Assembly (NCBI RefSeq): GCF_910577345.1
Contig: NZ_CAJTMT010000022.1
Location: 1 to 55,028 of the forward strand
Length of the DNA: 55,028 nucleotides
DNA from: an uncultured Duncaniella sp.
GTDB lineage: Bacteria > Bacteroidota > Bacteroidia > Bacteroidales > Muribaculaceae
Direction of reading: 5' to 3'
Both the position numbers and the translations under genes were made by a program. Positions 17,326-26,112 of the stretch are shown here, piece after piece. The notes below the pieces were generated by a model. The model was not told the DNA's origin. It ran no database searches and saw only the letters and a list, made by a program, of their open reading frames with translations. Each line of letters starts with the position of its first letter. Position 1 is the stretch's first letter.

Positions 17326-17338
17326 CATCTATCAGCAT

Positions 17339-17378
17339 AAAAAAATACGAGATGAAAACCTTTTGAGTTTTCATCTCG
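17339..17378 (-). terminator. Terminator of tRNA-Asn
   Basis: CGAGATGAAAAC (17348-17359) pairs perfectly with GTTTTCATCTCG (17367-17378), a 12-bp stem with a 7-nt loop. On the minus strand it is followed by a T-rich tract (GTATTTTTTTAT). It begins 20 bp past the 3' end of the tRNA. Confidence 0.8.
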
Positions 17379-17398
17379 CTTACATTTCTTCATTTTTG

Positions 17399-17472
17399 CG
17401 CTTCAGGATGGGCTTGAACCAACGACCCCCTGATTAACAGTCAGGTGCTCTAACCAACTGAGCTACTGAAGC
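17399..17472 (-). tRNA. tRNA-Asn (GTT)
   Basis: The 74-nt minus-strand gene folds as a full cloverleaf. The acceptor stem pairs GCTTCAG with CTGAAGC and is followed by discriminator G. The D-arm contains AGCTCAGTTGGTTAGAGCA. The anticodon stem-loop is CTGACTGTTAATCAG, reading GTT (Asn), and the T-arm is TTGGTTCAAGCCCA-like. CCA is not encoded. A strong terminator follows. Confidence 0.95.
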
Positions 17473-17641
17473 AATTAGGACTGCGATACGCTTACCGCAA
17501 GTGCAAGTTACAAAGGATTCCTCTGTTTTTTGCGATGCAAAATTACGCTGTTTTTTTCAATTGTGCAACCTTTTCTGAAAAAAAATGCAAGATAAATGAT
17601 TTTTTCATGGATTTTTTTTCAAAAATCTGACTATTTAGTAG

Positions 17642-17671
17642 TTTGATTGTTGTAATTATTGACTAACTTTG
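17642..17671 (+). promoter_or_regulatory. Bacteroidetes promoter TTTG-N18-TAACTTTG
   Basis: TTTG (17642-17645) and TAACTTTG (17664-17671) are spaced by 18 nt. The S41 peptidase ATG at 17711 follows 39 nt later, which also argues for that start over the upstream in-frame codon at 17669, which overlaps the -7 box. Confidence 0.7.
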
Positions 17672-17710
17672 GTCTCCGTTTCAACGATTTCATCAATTCA
17701 GCCGATTTTT

Positions 17711-19360
17711 ATGAAAAAACTTACCCTCGTTGCCGCCCTGCTTGTCACCATAAGCCTCCTCGCCTCTGCGGCCACGCGCAGCAAGAAGAGCGAGATTTCG
17801 CGGAACCTTGATATTTTCAATGCCTTATATAAGGAATTGCAGACATTCTATGTCGATTCGATTGATGCCGAAAAGTCAATCAATACGGCCATATCTGCGA
17901 TGCTCAACGATATTGACCCCTACACGGAATATTTCTCCTCGAAGGACCAGGACAAATTCCGCACCATGACCACCGGCGAATACGGCGGCATCGGTTCTGT
18001 CATCCAGCAGAACGAGAGAGGCGTGATGGTGGTCGAGCCTTACAAGGGAAGCCCCGCGCAGCTTGCGGGTCTGCGTCCCGGCGACATCTTCCTACAGATT
18101 GACGGCGACACCGTCACCGGCTGGCCCTCCGACAAGGTGAGCGAGAAGCTCAAAGGTCAGAGCGGCTCTACCCTCCGCCTCGTGATGAAACGCCCCTGGA
18201 CCGAGGACTCAATCCTGAACTTTGAATTGAAACGTGCCAAAATCCAGATGCCGTCAGTCCCCTACGTCGGGATGCTCCGTCCGGGTGTGGGCTACGTCAA
18301 CCTCACCACCTTCTCCGAAAAGAGCTACCCGGAAGTACGTTCCGGCGTTGAACAACTCATCAAGGATGGCGCCACAAGCCTCATCCTCGACCTCCGTGGC
18401 AATGGGGGCGGTCTCGTCGAGAGCGCTGTCGAAATCCTCGGTATGTTCCTCCCGAAAGGCACCACCGTGCTGACAACCCGTGGCAAAGGTGTCCTGAACG
18501 AGAAGGTCTACCGCACAAGTGTCAATCCGGTCGACACGAAGATTCCCCTTGTGGTCCTCGTCGACGGTGCGTCGGCTTCGGCCTCGGAGATTGTGACAGG
18601 TGCGCTTCAGGACCTCGACCGCGCCGTGGTCATCGGCAACCGCTCATTTGGCAAGGGTCTGGTGCAGAGCACCCGCGAACTCCCCTACGACGGCCTTCTG
18701 AAAGTAACTGTTGCGAAATACTATATTCCCTCCGGCCGTCTCATTCAGGCCATCGATTACTCCCACCGCAATCCTGACGGCTCTGTAGCCCGCATCCCCG
18801 ACAGCCTCACCACCGTGTTCAAGACCGCAGGCGGACGTGAGGTGCGCGACGGCGGCGGCATCACCCCCGACATCAAAATCGAGTATCCCGAAGTGAACCG
18901 CATGACCTACAACGTCGTGCGCGACAACTGGGCCTTCGACTTCGCTACTAAATATGCCTCCGAACACGACACCGTCCCCACTCCGGAGACATTCGAGGTC
19001 ACCGATGAAATCTACGAACAGTTCAAGGACTTCATCGACCCCTCGAAGTTCAACTATGACAAGGTCTGCGAGAACGCCGTCGACCAGCTCCGCGAGATTG
19101 CAAAGGTGGAGGGCTACATGAACGACTCGACCGCAGCTCAGTTCGACATCCTCGCCTCATTGCTCAAACATGACCTCAAACATGACCTCGACATCAACCG
19201 CAAAAACCTCAGCCCCTATATCGCCCGCGAGATCCTCAACCGCTACTACTTCAACCGTGGCGAGGTCATCTACTCGCTCCGCGACGATGCGGCCATCGAC
19301 TCGGCTGTCGAAGTCCTCACCACCCCTCGCTTCAACGAGATCCTCGGCAAGAATAAATGA
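17711..19360 (+). CDS. S41 family carboxyl-terminal processing peptidase
   Basis: The 549-residue protein has a signal peptide (MKKLTLVAALLVTISLLASA), an N-terminal helical region, a PDZ domain (about 85-175, GIGSVIQQNERGVMVVEPYK through GDTVTGWPSDKVSEKL) and an S41 protease domain. The catalytic Ser-Lys pair is visible: Ser290 in DGASASASEIV and Lys315 in NRSFGKGLVQ, 25 residues apart as in Prc/CtpA. A C-terminal extension of ~160 residues is typical for Bacteroidetes members. It cleaves envelope proteins from their C-termini; its targets are unknown. It precedes mfd by ~170 bp containing a hairpin, so co-transcription is uncertain. Confidence 0.93.
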   Translation: MKKLTLVAALLVTISLLASAATRSKKSEISRNLDIFNALYKELQTFYVDSIDAEKSINTAISAMLNDIDPYTEYFSSKDQDKFRTMTTGEYGGIGSVIQQNERGVMVVEPYKGSPAQLAGLRPGDIFLQIDGDTVTGWPSDKVSEKLKGQSGSTLRLVMKRPWTEDSILNFELKRAKIQMPSVPYVGMLRPGVGYVNLTTFSEKSYPEVRSGVEQLIKDGATSLILDLRGNGGGLVESAVEILGMFLPKGTTVLTTRGKGVLNEKVYRTSVNPVDTKIPLVVLVDGASASASEIVTGALQDLDRAVVIGNRSFGKGLVQSTRELPYDGLLKVTVAKYYIPSGRLIQAIDYSHRNPDGSVARIPDSLTTVFKTAGGREVRDGGGITPDIKIEYPEVNRMTYNVVRDNWAFDFATKYASEHDTVPTPETFEVTDEIYEQFKDFIDPSKFNYDKVCENAVDQLREIAKVEGYMNDSTAAQFDILASLLKHDLKHDLDINRKNLSPYIAREILNRYYFNRGEVIYSLRDDAAIDSAVEVLTTPRFNEILGKNK

Positions 19361-19370
19361 TATTAAGATA

Positions 19371-19500
19371 AAGGCACAGAAGGACAGAAGGTCAGAAATT
19401 ACATAAATATTTATCAGGGAATGGGGCAATCAACGGACCCTTCCCGAATCTTTGAAAGAATCTTTTGTCTCTTCTGACCATTATGTCTTTCTGTGCCCTT
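19371..19500. terminator. Imperfect long hairpin between S41 peptidase and mfd
   Basis: AAGGCACAGAAGGACAGAAG (left, 19371-19398) faces CTTCTGACCATTATGTCTTT (right, 19471-19500), with several mismatches. The arms belong to the CATAAGG/CAGAAGG family. Here the neighbours are tandem, unlike most other copies, so the hairpin may attenuate read-through into mfd. Confidence 0.5.
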
Positions 19501-19532
19501 CAAGACTCCGGAACAGAACATAGCATCTGATT

Positions 19533-22500
19533 ATGACCATTCAGCAACTCAGCGATGAATTCATGACTGCCCGCCGCCGGGAAGCCCTTCAGAAGGCTCT
19601 CGGCGGCGAGGCTGCGATAGTGTCCGTCTACAACCTCGCCGGATCGGCTCCAGCGATGATGCTCGGCGCAATACCTCCGCGCAAGGTTCCGACCGTAGTC
19701 GTAGGCGATTCGCTCGACGACGCCGGCTATCTCTATCATGATCTCTCTCGCCTCGTCGGCGAGGACAAGGTGCTGATGTTCCCCTCCGGCTACAAGCGCG
19801 ACATCAAGTATGGTCAGGTCGACCCTCCTTCACAGATACTCCGCACGGAGGCCCTCAACCGTTGGTATTCCGAGCATCCTCCGGTCTATGTGGTCACCTA
19901 TCCCGAAGCTCTTGCCGAGAAGGTTGCGCGCCGCGAGGTGATTGACAAACACACACTCCATCTGCGCAAGGATACCCAGGTAGACCTCATGGAAACAATC
20001 AAATGGCTTCGCGCCAATGGATTTCTCGAGGTGGACTATGTCTATGAACCGGGGCAGTTCGCTGCGCGAGGCTCAATCCTCGACATCTTCGGCTACAGTA
20101 ACGAACTCCCCTTCCGTGTCGACTTCTTCGGCGATGACATCGACTCGATCCGCACGTTCAACATCGAGACCCAGTTGTCCGAAAAGCAGATGGACGAAGT
20201 GGCCATCACATCCGGAGTGGCCTCGCAGGCATCCGGCGAATCGCTTCTTGATTTCATTGACCCATCGACTCTCTTTGTGGTGCGCGACGCCCTTTTCACC
20301 GTAGAGCGCGTGAAAGCCATCGGAAACGAGGAACTCTCGGAGAGCGCAATTGTTGCCGGCGAGTCCGACACCAATGCAATGAAGCAGGTGGTCGACGGCG
20401 ATGATTTTGCCCGCAAGTTCGTCGGTTTCACCCAACTGCGTTTCACTGCCGCCGCCCAGCCCGACCCCTCGGCAAAGGCAAGCCTCGATTTCAAATGCTC
20501 CCCGCAGGTCATCTACCACAAGAACTTCGAGCTAATCAGCGAAAGTTTCACCAAATTCCTCTCTGAAGGCTACAAAATCTATATCCTCAGCGACAGCGAG
20601 AAACAGATTGAGCGATTGAAAGTCATCTTCGCCGACCGTGGCGACGACATTGTCTTCGCGCCCGTTCTCTCAACACTCCACGAAGGTTTCACCGACCATT
20701 CGCTCAAGATATGCGTCTTCACCGACCATCAGATTTTCGACCGTTTCCATAAATACACCCTCAAGAGCGATCGTGCCCGCTCCGGCAAGCTCGCACTCTC
20801 GCTCAAGGAACTCAGCGCCATAGAGCCGGGAGATTTCATTGTCCATGTGGACCACGGCGTGGGAAAATTCGCCGGTCTCCTCCGCACAAACGTCAACGGC
20901 AAGACTCAGGAGATGATAAAACTCGTCTATGCCAACGATGACATTATTTTCGTCTCCATCCATGCCCTCCACAAGCTCGCAAAGTATCGTGGCAAGGAGG
21001 GTGTACCGCCGAAAATCAACAAACTCGGTTCCGGCGCATGGAACAAGATGAAGGAGCGCACAAAGTCGAAACTTAAGGACATTGCCCGCGACCTCATCAA
21101 GCTCTATGCCGCCCGCAAGGAGGAGAAAGGCCATGCCTTCGCCCCCGACAGCTATCTGCAGCAGGAACTCGAAGCATCCTTCATCTATGAGGACACCCCA
21201 GACCAGCTCACAGCCACAAAAGCCGTGAAGGCCGACATGGAGAGCGAGAAGCCGATGGACCGCCTCATCTGCGGCGACGTCGGTTTCGGCAAGACGGAGA
21301 TTGCCATCCGCGCGGCGTTCAAGGCCGCTGTCGACGGCAAGCAGACAGCCGTGCTCGTCCCGACCACAGTCCTTGCCTATCAGCACTACAACACCTTCCG
21401 CGAACGCCTTAAGGAACTCCCCGTGAGGGTCGACTACATATCCCGCGCACGAACCGCCAAACAGGTGCGCGAAATCATCAAGGACCTCGCCGAAGGCAAG
21501 ATTGACATCCTCATCGGCACCCATAAGCTCATCGGCAAGGAGGTGAAGTTCAAGGACCTCGGCCTCCTCATCGTCGACGAGGAGCAGAAATTCGGCGTGG
21601 CAGTCAAGGAGAAGCTGAAACAGATGAAGGTCAACGTCGACACCCTCACCATGAGTGCGACCCCCATCCCCCGTACACTCCAATTCTCGCTCATGGGTGC
21701 GCGCGACCTCACATCGCTCAATACTCCTCCGGCCAACCGCTATCCCATCATCACCTCCGTCAGCGCAGGGAGCGACGACATCATCGCCGAAGCGGTCAAC
21801 TTCGAGCTGTCGCGCAACGGCCAGGTGTTCATGATCAACAACCGCATCGAGGGTCTCTACGAACTCGAAGCGCAGGTGAAACGCCTTGTGCCCGACGCGC
21901 GCATCATCGTGGCCCACGGCCAGATGCCCCCCGAAAAACTCGAGAAGGCTATCATCGACTTCGCCAACCATGACTATGATGTGCTCATCGCCACGACCAT
22001 CATCGAAAGCGGCATAGACATGCCGAACGTCAACACCATAATCGTCAACAACGCCCAAAATTTCGGTCTGAGCGAGCTTCATCAGTTGCGTGGACGAGTA
22101 GGCCGCAGCAACCGCAAGGCATTCTGCTATCTGCTCGTACCGCCCCACGTCCCCCTCTCGCCCGTAGCGCGCCGCCGTCTGCAGGCCATCGAGAGTTTCA
22201 GCGAGCTCGGCAGCGGTATCCATATCGCCATGCAGGACCTCGACATCCGTGGAGCGGGCAATCTGCTCGGTGCCGAACAGTCAGGCTTCATCGCCGACCT
22301 CGGCTACGAGACCTATCAGAAAATCCTTAAGGAAGCCGTCACCGAACTCCGCACCGAAGAATTCTCTGACCTCGAGCAAGCCGATCGCCTCGGCGACGAG
22401 GAGACCACCGACTATGTTGCCGACTGCGTCATTGAGAGTGACATGGAACTGCTTCTCCCCGCCGACTATGTACCCACCGAAAGCGAACGCATATCCCTCT

Positions 22501-22868
22501 ATCAGGAACTCGACGGAATCGAACGCGAAATCGACCTCCAGGCCTTCAAGAACCGCCTGACCGACCGCTTCGGAGCCATCCCGTCGGTGACAGCCGAACT
22601 CCTGCGCATCCCCCGTCTGCGCCGTCTCGCCCGCCGTCTCGGCATCGAGAAAGTGTCGTTGAAACAGGGTAAGATGTACACCTTCTTTGTCGACGAGAGC
22701 AACAAGGCATATTATCAGTCCGAGATGTTCGGCAAAATGCTCAACTATCTCACCGCCAACCCGCGCCGCGTCCAGATACGCGAACGCAACGGCAAACGCT
22801 CCTTCGCCATCGCCGACGTCGACACCGTCGAAACCGCCGTCGCCATCCTCCAGCAAATCATCGGCTGA
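19533..22868 (+). CDS. mfd: Transcription-repair coupling factor
   Basis: The 1111-residue translocase removes RNA polymerase stalled at lesions and recruits UvrA. The order is typical: UvrB-like N-terminal region (about 1-400), RNA polymerase-interaction/CarD-like domain (about 430-505, IEPGDFIVHVDHGVGKF), superfamily 2 motor with Walker A GDVGFGKT (581-588) and DEEQ box (682-685), helicase C region with LHQLRGRVGRS, and the C-terminal TRCF domain (about 960-1090). Length is near the family mean. UvrC is also encoded in the window at 43519, but not adjacent. The Met at 19533 gives the usual short N-terminal helix. Confidence 0.97.
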   Translation: MTIQQLSDEFMTARRREALQKALGGEAAIVSVYNLAGSAPAMMLGAIPPRKVPTVVVGDSLDDAGYLYHDLSRLVGEDKVLMFPSGYKRDIKYGQVDPPSQILRTEALNRWYSEHPPVYVVTYPEALAEKVARREVIDKHTLHLRKDTQVDLMETIKWLRANGFLEVDYVYEPGQFAARGSILDIFGYSNELPFRVDFFGDDIDSIRTFNIETQLSEKQMDEVAITSGVASQASGESLLDFIDPSTLFVVRDALFTVERVKAIGNEELSESAIVAGESDTNAMKQVVDGDDFARKFVGFTQLRFTAAAQPDPSAKASLDFKCSPQVIYHKNFELISESFTKFLSEGYKIYILSDSEKQIERLKVIFADRGDDIVFAPVLSTLHEGFTDHSLKICVFTDHQIFDRFHKYTLKSDRARSGKLALSLKELSAIEPGDFIVHVDHGVGKFAGLLRTNVNGKTQEMIKLVYANDDIIFVSIHALHKLAKYRGKEGVPPKINKLGSGAWNKMKERTKSKLKDIARDLIKLYAARKEEKGHAFAPDSYLQQELEASFIYEDTPDQLTATKAVKADMESEKPMDRLICGDVGFGKTEIAIRAAFKAAVDGKQTAVLVPTTVLAYQHYNTFRERLKELPVRVDYISRARTAKQVREIIKDLAEGKIDILIGTHKLIGKEVKFKDLGLLIVDEEQKFGVAVKEKLKQMKVNVDTLTMSATPIPRTLQFSLMGARDLTSLNTPPANRYPIITSVSAGSDDIIAEAVNFELSRNGQVFMINNRIEGLYELEAQVKRLVPDARIIVAHGQMPPEKLEKAIIDFANHDYDVLIATTIIESGIDMPNVNTIIVNNAQNFGLSELHQLRGRVGRSNRKAFCYLLVPPHVPLSPVARRRLQAIESFSELGSGIHIAMQDLDIRGAGNLLGAEQSGFIADLGYETYQKILKEAVTELRTEEFSDLEQADRLGDEETTDYVADCVIESDMELLLPADYVPTESERISLYQELDGIEREIDLQAFKNRLTDRFGAIPSVTAELLRIPRLRRLARRLGIEKVSLKQGKMYTFFVDESNKAYYQSEMFGKMLNYLTANPRRVQIRERNGKRSFAIADVDTVETAVAILQQIIG

Positions 22869-22973
22869 CACCCCGAAGACTATAATCTATTTTCCCTACT
22901 CATGTATGAAATGGAACAAAAAGCAACCGGAATGTATAGGCAGGCTTCCTTGACTCAAAATTCAATGCGCAGG

Positions 22974-23306
22974 TCAATACCCAAACATCCGCTGTAACGT
23001 ATCCACTATATCATGCATCTCATCCTCTGATATTTCTCCAATCAATCCGGACAGTCTTGATTTATCGACTGTCTTTATCTGGTCAAGTACCGCATAACTA
23101 TTATTCTTCAACCCACTTGTCTCTGTTGCCTTAATCAGTATTCTGGTTGGTAGATTCCTTTCCGGTGAAGTCAGGGGCACAATCATCACTGTCCTGAGGA
23201 AAGCATTCATCTCGTCGGGCGAGATAATCAGGCATGGCCTCGTCTTATTCATTTCAGCCCCCACGGTTGGATCAAGATTCACCCAATACAATTGAAATCT
23301 CTTCAT
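22974..23306 (-). CDS. MazF/PemK-family toxin
   Basis: The 110-residue protein fits the PemK/MazF endoribonuclease fold: FQLYWVNLDPTVGAEMNKTR at the start, then RPCLIISPDEMN and the block MIVPLTSPERNLPTRILI, and a C-terminal helix IVDTLQRMFGY. These toxins cleave single-stranded RNA at short sequences and are held by the upstream AbrB-like partner. It lies 49 bp downstream of the antitoxin gene on the same strand. It is convergent with mfd. Confidence 0.9.
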   Translation of the reverse strand: MKRFQLYWVNLDPTVGAEMNKTRPCLIISPDEMNAFLRTVMIVPLTSPERNLPTRILIKATETSGLKNNSYAVLDQIKTVDKSRLSGLIGEISEDEMHDIVDTLQRMFGY

Positions 23307-23355
23307 AGTCGGCTTTATTTCGGTTTAAAATTTTTCTTATTGAACAGAAAAAATA

Positions 23356-23604
23356 TCATATCAATTCAATAGACTCTGAATCAAGGTGGTCAGGCAGCAG
23401 CATAGCATCCTCACCCTCCTTCGCATATTCAGCGAATGCCTCTGCCCACCCTTCGCGTCTTGTCTGAGGTTTTGAGATGACAATCTGATTGTTTTTAAAC
23501 TCGATATTAACTGACGAACCCTTCTTGAATCCGCCTTCATTTGCAATGTATCGCGGGATAATTACCCCGACAGATGTACCGACTTGGGAAATCTTGGCTA
23601 ACAT
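23356..23604 (-). CDS. AbrB/MazE-family antitoxin
   Basis: The 82-residue protein begins with a swapped-hairpin AbrB DNA-binding fold (MLAKISQVGTSVGVIIPRYI, NIEFKNNQIVISKP; about 1-46). A tail likely to bind MazF follows (REGWAEAFAEYAKEGEDAML). The family represses its own operon as a complex with the toxin. A TATCTTTG -7 box is at 23697-23704, leaving a ~90-nt leader. Confidence 0.88.
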   Translation of the reverse strand: MLAKISQVGTSVGVIIPRYIANEGGFKKGSSVNIEFKNNQIVISKPQTRREGWAEAFAEYAKEGEDAMLLPDHLDSESIELI

Positions 23605-23696
23605 GATAATCTGAAATTAATTAGTATAATCTATAAAGCTGTCAGGTTGTCGATGACGTATAGGATCAACATAATCCTTATTTCTCTTCAACGACG

Positions 23697-23704
23697 CAAA
23701 GATA
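23697..23704 (-). promoter_or_regulatory. -7 element (TATCTTTG) of the MazEF operon
   Basis: The minus strand reads TATCTTTG about 93 nt upstream of the antitoxin ATG. Nearby are AT-rich palindromic words (ATTATAAT repeats, 23733-23762) that could be operator sequence; this is inference. Confidence 0.4.
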
Positions 23705-23830
23705 TGGAATGTTTGCAATATTACAATAACATTATAATGAAAATTATAATATAATTATAATATTTTCAACTGACACACGGTTCCCACAATTTCCAATTAC
23801 CTTCCCCCCTATCCCATCAAAAACAAAAAA

Positions 23831-23862
23831 AATCCATCTGCAATGTTACTTACAGATGGATT
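23831..23862 (-). terminator. Terminator of tRNA-Pro
   Basis: AATCCATCTG (23831-23840) pairs with CAGATGGATT (23853-23862). On the minus strand the hairpin is followed by TTTTTTTTGTTT. It starts 13 bp beyond the tRNA 3' end. Confidence 0.8.
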
Positions 23863-23874
23863 CTTTATTTCATG

Positions 23875-23949
23875 TCGGGGTGGCGAGATTCGAACTCGCG
23901 ACCCCCTGCTCCCAAAGCAGGTGCGCTAACCGGACTGCGCTACGCCCCG
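23875..23949 (-). tRNA. tRNA-Pro (TGG)
   Basis: The 75-nt minus-strand gene has acceptor CGGGGCG pairing with CACCCCG, anticodon stem-loop CTGCTTTGGGAGCAG (TGG, Pro), and T-arm GCGAGTTCGAATCTCGC. The discriminator is A and CCA is not encoded. Position 6 (C) faces position 67 (A), a single mismatch in the acceptor stem; the usual pair there is U-A. Confidence 0.94.
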
Positions 23950-24200
23950 ATAGTCCATAGCCTTAAGGCGACCCTTGAAGAGTTATGCCCGGCTTTGACC
24001 GCTGCAAAGGTAGTCACAAATTTTTTCTTATGCAAACCCTTATGCGTGTATTTACGCAAACCACCCACACTATTTCCTCAAGCCTATTATTAAATAGGAG
24101 ATGGATGGTTAGTTACACAGATTCATAAGAAGAGGTGCTGTAATAAGGGACTGCATATATTCTTTTGTCCCTTCTCTCCTTTTGTTCTTTTGTATCTGCT
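23950..24200. other. Intergenic region without a gene
   Basis: The stretch between the tRNA-Pro 5' end and the hydroxyacid dehydrogenase stop holds one arm of the hairpin family near 24151-24195 (TTTTGTCCCTTCTCTCCTTT) without a clear partner. No coding sequence is seen. Confidence 0.4.
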
Positions 24201-25148
24201 TCACGACACCACATTCTGCGGCTCCCCGAAGCAGAACTTCCGCAGATTCTCAATCGAGATGTCGACCAAACGCTGACGGGCCTGTGATGACTGCCAGGCG
24301 ATATGAGGCGTGACATAGCAGCGCGGACATCCGATAAGCGGCGAACCCGAACGTGGCGGTTCCTCGCAAAGCACATCTATTCCTGCACCGGCAATCCGTC
24401 CCTCACGCAGAGCATCGGCCAGAGCCTCCTCGTCGACAAGCGGTCCGCGGGAAGTGTTGATCAATACAGCAGTAGGTTTCATCATCGCCAGAGCCTCGCG
24501 GTTGATGATTCCCTTCGTGGCAGGAGTGAGGGCTGAATTAAGCGAAATCACATCACTCCGCTTGAAAAGCTCGTCGAGTCCGACGCGCTCCACCCCTTCG
24601 GGAAGCTCACGCCCCGAATTGGTAATCACCTTCATCCCGAAAGCCTGAGCTATGGCGGCTACACGACGCCCGATGTTACCCATGCCGATGATTCCCATCG
24701 TCATTCCTGCAAGCTCGTTGAAAGCACTCAGTCGATAGCTGAAATCGCGGTTTCCGGCCCACTCGCCATGGTTGACAGAATCTGCATAATCGCCGATGGT
24801 GTTTATGATGTGGAGAAGATGGGCAAACACGAGCTGCGCAACCGAATCAGTCGAATAGGCAGGAACGTTGCAGACGGTGATACCGCGACGCTTGGCGGCC
24901 TCGATGTCCACGTTATTGTAGCCCGTCGCAAGCACTCCGATAAACTTCAGGTCGGGCAATTCACCCATAAGTTCATCGGTGATAAGCACTTTGTTGGTAT
25001 ATATGGCCTCGGCATCCTTGGCACGGGCCACAACCTCATCAGGAGCCGTGCGGTCGTAGACCGTCAACTCCCCTAACTCTTTCAGGGCATCCCACGAAAG
25101 GTCGCCGCTGTTGGCCACATAGCCGTCGAGAATCACAATCTTTTTCAT
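24201..25148 (-). CDS. D-2-hydroxyacid dehydrogenase
   Basis: The 315-residue NAD-dependent enzyme reduces 2-oxo acids to D-2-hydroxy acids or the reverse. The Rossmann motif is GMGNIG (155-160). The catalytic set is complete: Arg234 in NTSRGPLVDEEAL, Glu263 in DVLCEEPP and His282 in TPHIAW. Overall resemblance is to glycerate/hydroxypyruvate reductases of the NCBI D-2-hydroxyacid family, but substrate cannot be fixed. It lies 54 bp downstream of the LutC-type gene and shares its strand, which suggests a link with lactate or glycerate use. A -7 box directly before the ATG indicates it can also be transcribed alone. Confidence 0.92.
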   Translation of the reverse strand: MKKIVILDGYVANSGDLSWDALKELGELTVYDRTAPDEVVARAKDAEAIYTNKVLITDELMGELPDLKFIGVLATGYNNVDIEAAKRRGITVCNVPAYSTDSVAQLVFAHLLHIINTIGDYADSVNHGEWAGNRDFSYRLSAFNELAGMTMGIIGMGNIGRRVAAIAQAFGMKVITNSGRELPEGVERVGLDELFKRSDVISLNSALTPATKGIINREALAMMKPTAVLINTSRGPLVDEEALADALREGRIAGAGIDVLCEEPPRSGSPLIGCPRCYVTPHIAWQSSQARQRLVDISIENLRKFCFGEPQNVVS

Positions 25149-25152
25149 GCCC

Positions 25153-25184
25153 CAAAGTTACGCAACTCCCTCCGAATTTCCAAC
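25153..25184 (-). promoter_or_regulatory. Promoter abutting the dehydrogenase start codon
   Basis: On the minus strand a GTTG (25181-25184) is followed after 20 nt by TAACTTTG (25153-25160), only 4 nt before the ATG at 25148. Bacteroidetes transcripts start about 7 nt after the -7 box, so the mRNA would be leaderless or nearly so. Confidence 0.5.
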
Positions 25185-25202
25185 AGCAAGAGACATCCCT
25201 TT

Positions 25203-25823
25203 TTATCCTATCAGTATAGCAGTGAGTGAGATTTCGCCCTGCGCACCGGTGATATGGACAGCCTCTATGTCGGCAGTGGCCGATGGACCTGTGTAGAAAG
25301 CTCCATAGCGGCCGTTTGCCAGATTGAGCGCGGCGTAGGCCTGATGCAGACCGCTGTAGATTTTGTCAACTTCGAGAAGCAGATAAAGATCGGTCGAGAA
25401 CAACGCACAGGCCGTCAGTCCGAGCGATTCCTCAGTGACCCATATCGAACCCGTCTCCCCGACTCCGAGGATACCGTTGGCCACGCAGATGTCAACCACA
25501 TTGGCCGAATGAGGATCGGTCGTGGAATCAACCTCGAAATTGCCTTTGAAACCTGCGACCGCCGAATAAACGGTCTTACCGTCAGTCTCCAGATTTTCAG
25601 CAAGCCATCTGAGCGCATCCCCACGGGTCGGGACCCTCACAGCCTTACCGTCAAAACCCTCAAGCTTGGCAATAAAATTCTCCACCTTATCACCCTTGAT
25701 GTCATACATAGGCACATCCGGCAAACCAACCTCTGTGTGGCGCTCACGTCCTGCCCGTATGCGGGCCATTATCCTATCTCGCGACGACTCCTGAACCGAA
25801 GCCGAAAGAACATCCTTGCTCAT
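25203..25823 (-). CDS. lutC: LUD-domain protein, LutC-like
   Basis: The 206-residue protein belongs to the LutC/LUD family, one of three subunits needed to oxidise L-lactate to pyruvate in the LutABC system. Recognisable are the ends of the fold: NVVDICVANGILGVGETGSI in the middle and the C-terminal GPSATADIEAVHITGAQGEI, where the GPS motif is a family hallmark. LutC has no Fe-S cysteines; its biochemical role is not settled. It is third in a LutA-LutB-LutC series on one strand, with a 289-bp repeat-filled gap before it. Confidence 0.88.
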   Translation of the reverse strand: MSKDVLSASVQESSRDRIMARIRAGRERHTEVGLPDVPMYDIKGDKVENFIAKLEGFDGKAVRVPTRGDALRWLAENLETDGKTVYSAVAGFKGNFEVDSTTDPHSANVVDICVANGILGVGETGSIWVTEESLGLTACALFSTDLYLLLEVDKIYSGLHQAYAALNLANGRYGAFYTGPSATADIEAVHITGAQGEISLTAILIG

Positions 25824-26112
25824 AATGCAAAATTCATAATTCTAAATTCATAATTCAAAGGACCCATCCGGTCATTTCCACACCAAAAATATATAATTTT
25901 TAGCCAAGGCACCGTAGTCATACAAACAGCAAGAGCATATAACAGTCATTGTAAGAGTGTATAATTGATTTAGGCGTATGTAATGGTCATTCGGCATACG
26001 CGTTACAGCGCGTCCCTACAACCAGTCCTAATAACGAGGCAAATAACGACCCCGACAGCCAAAACTATTATCTATACTCTATACTTTAACCTCTATACTA
26101 AAACTTAACACT
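25824..26112. repeat. REP + TATAGAG composite in the lutB-lutC gap
   Basis: A REP copy (25993-26020, minus orientation; one base changed, CGTTACAGCG) is followed by about 45 bp and then by the reverse complement of the TATAGAG module (26066-26105, CTATACTCTATACTTTAACC). The same order occurs in the lutA-lutB gap. No gene is seen. Confidence 0.75.

Noticed and set aside
20670..22223. 517-residue minus-strand ORF inside mfd
   Set aside because: It is an antisense shadow of mfd, with no start context and composition mirroring the complementary strand.
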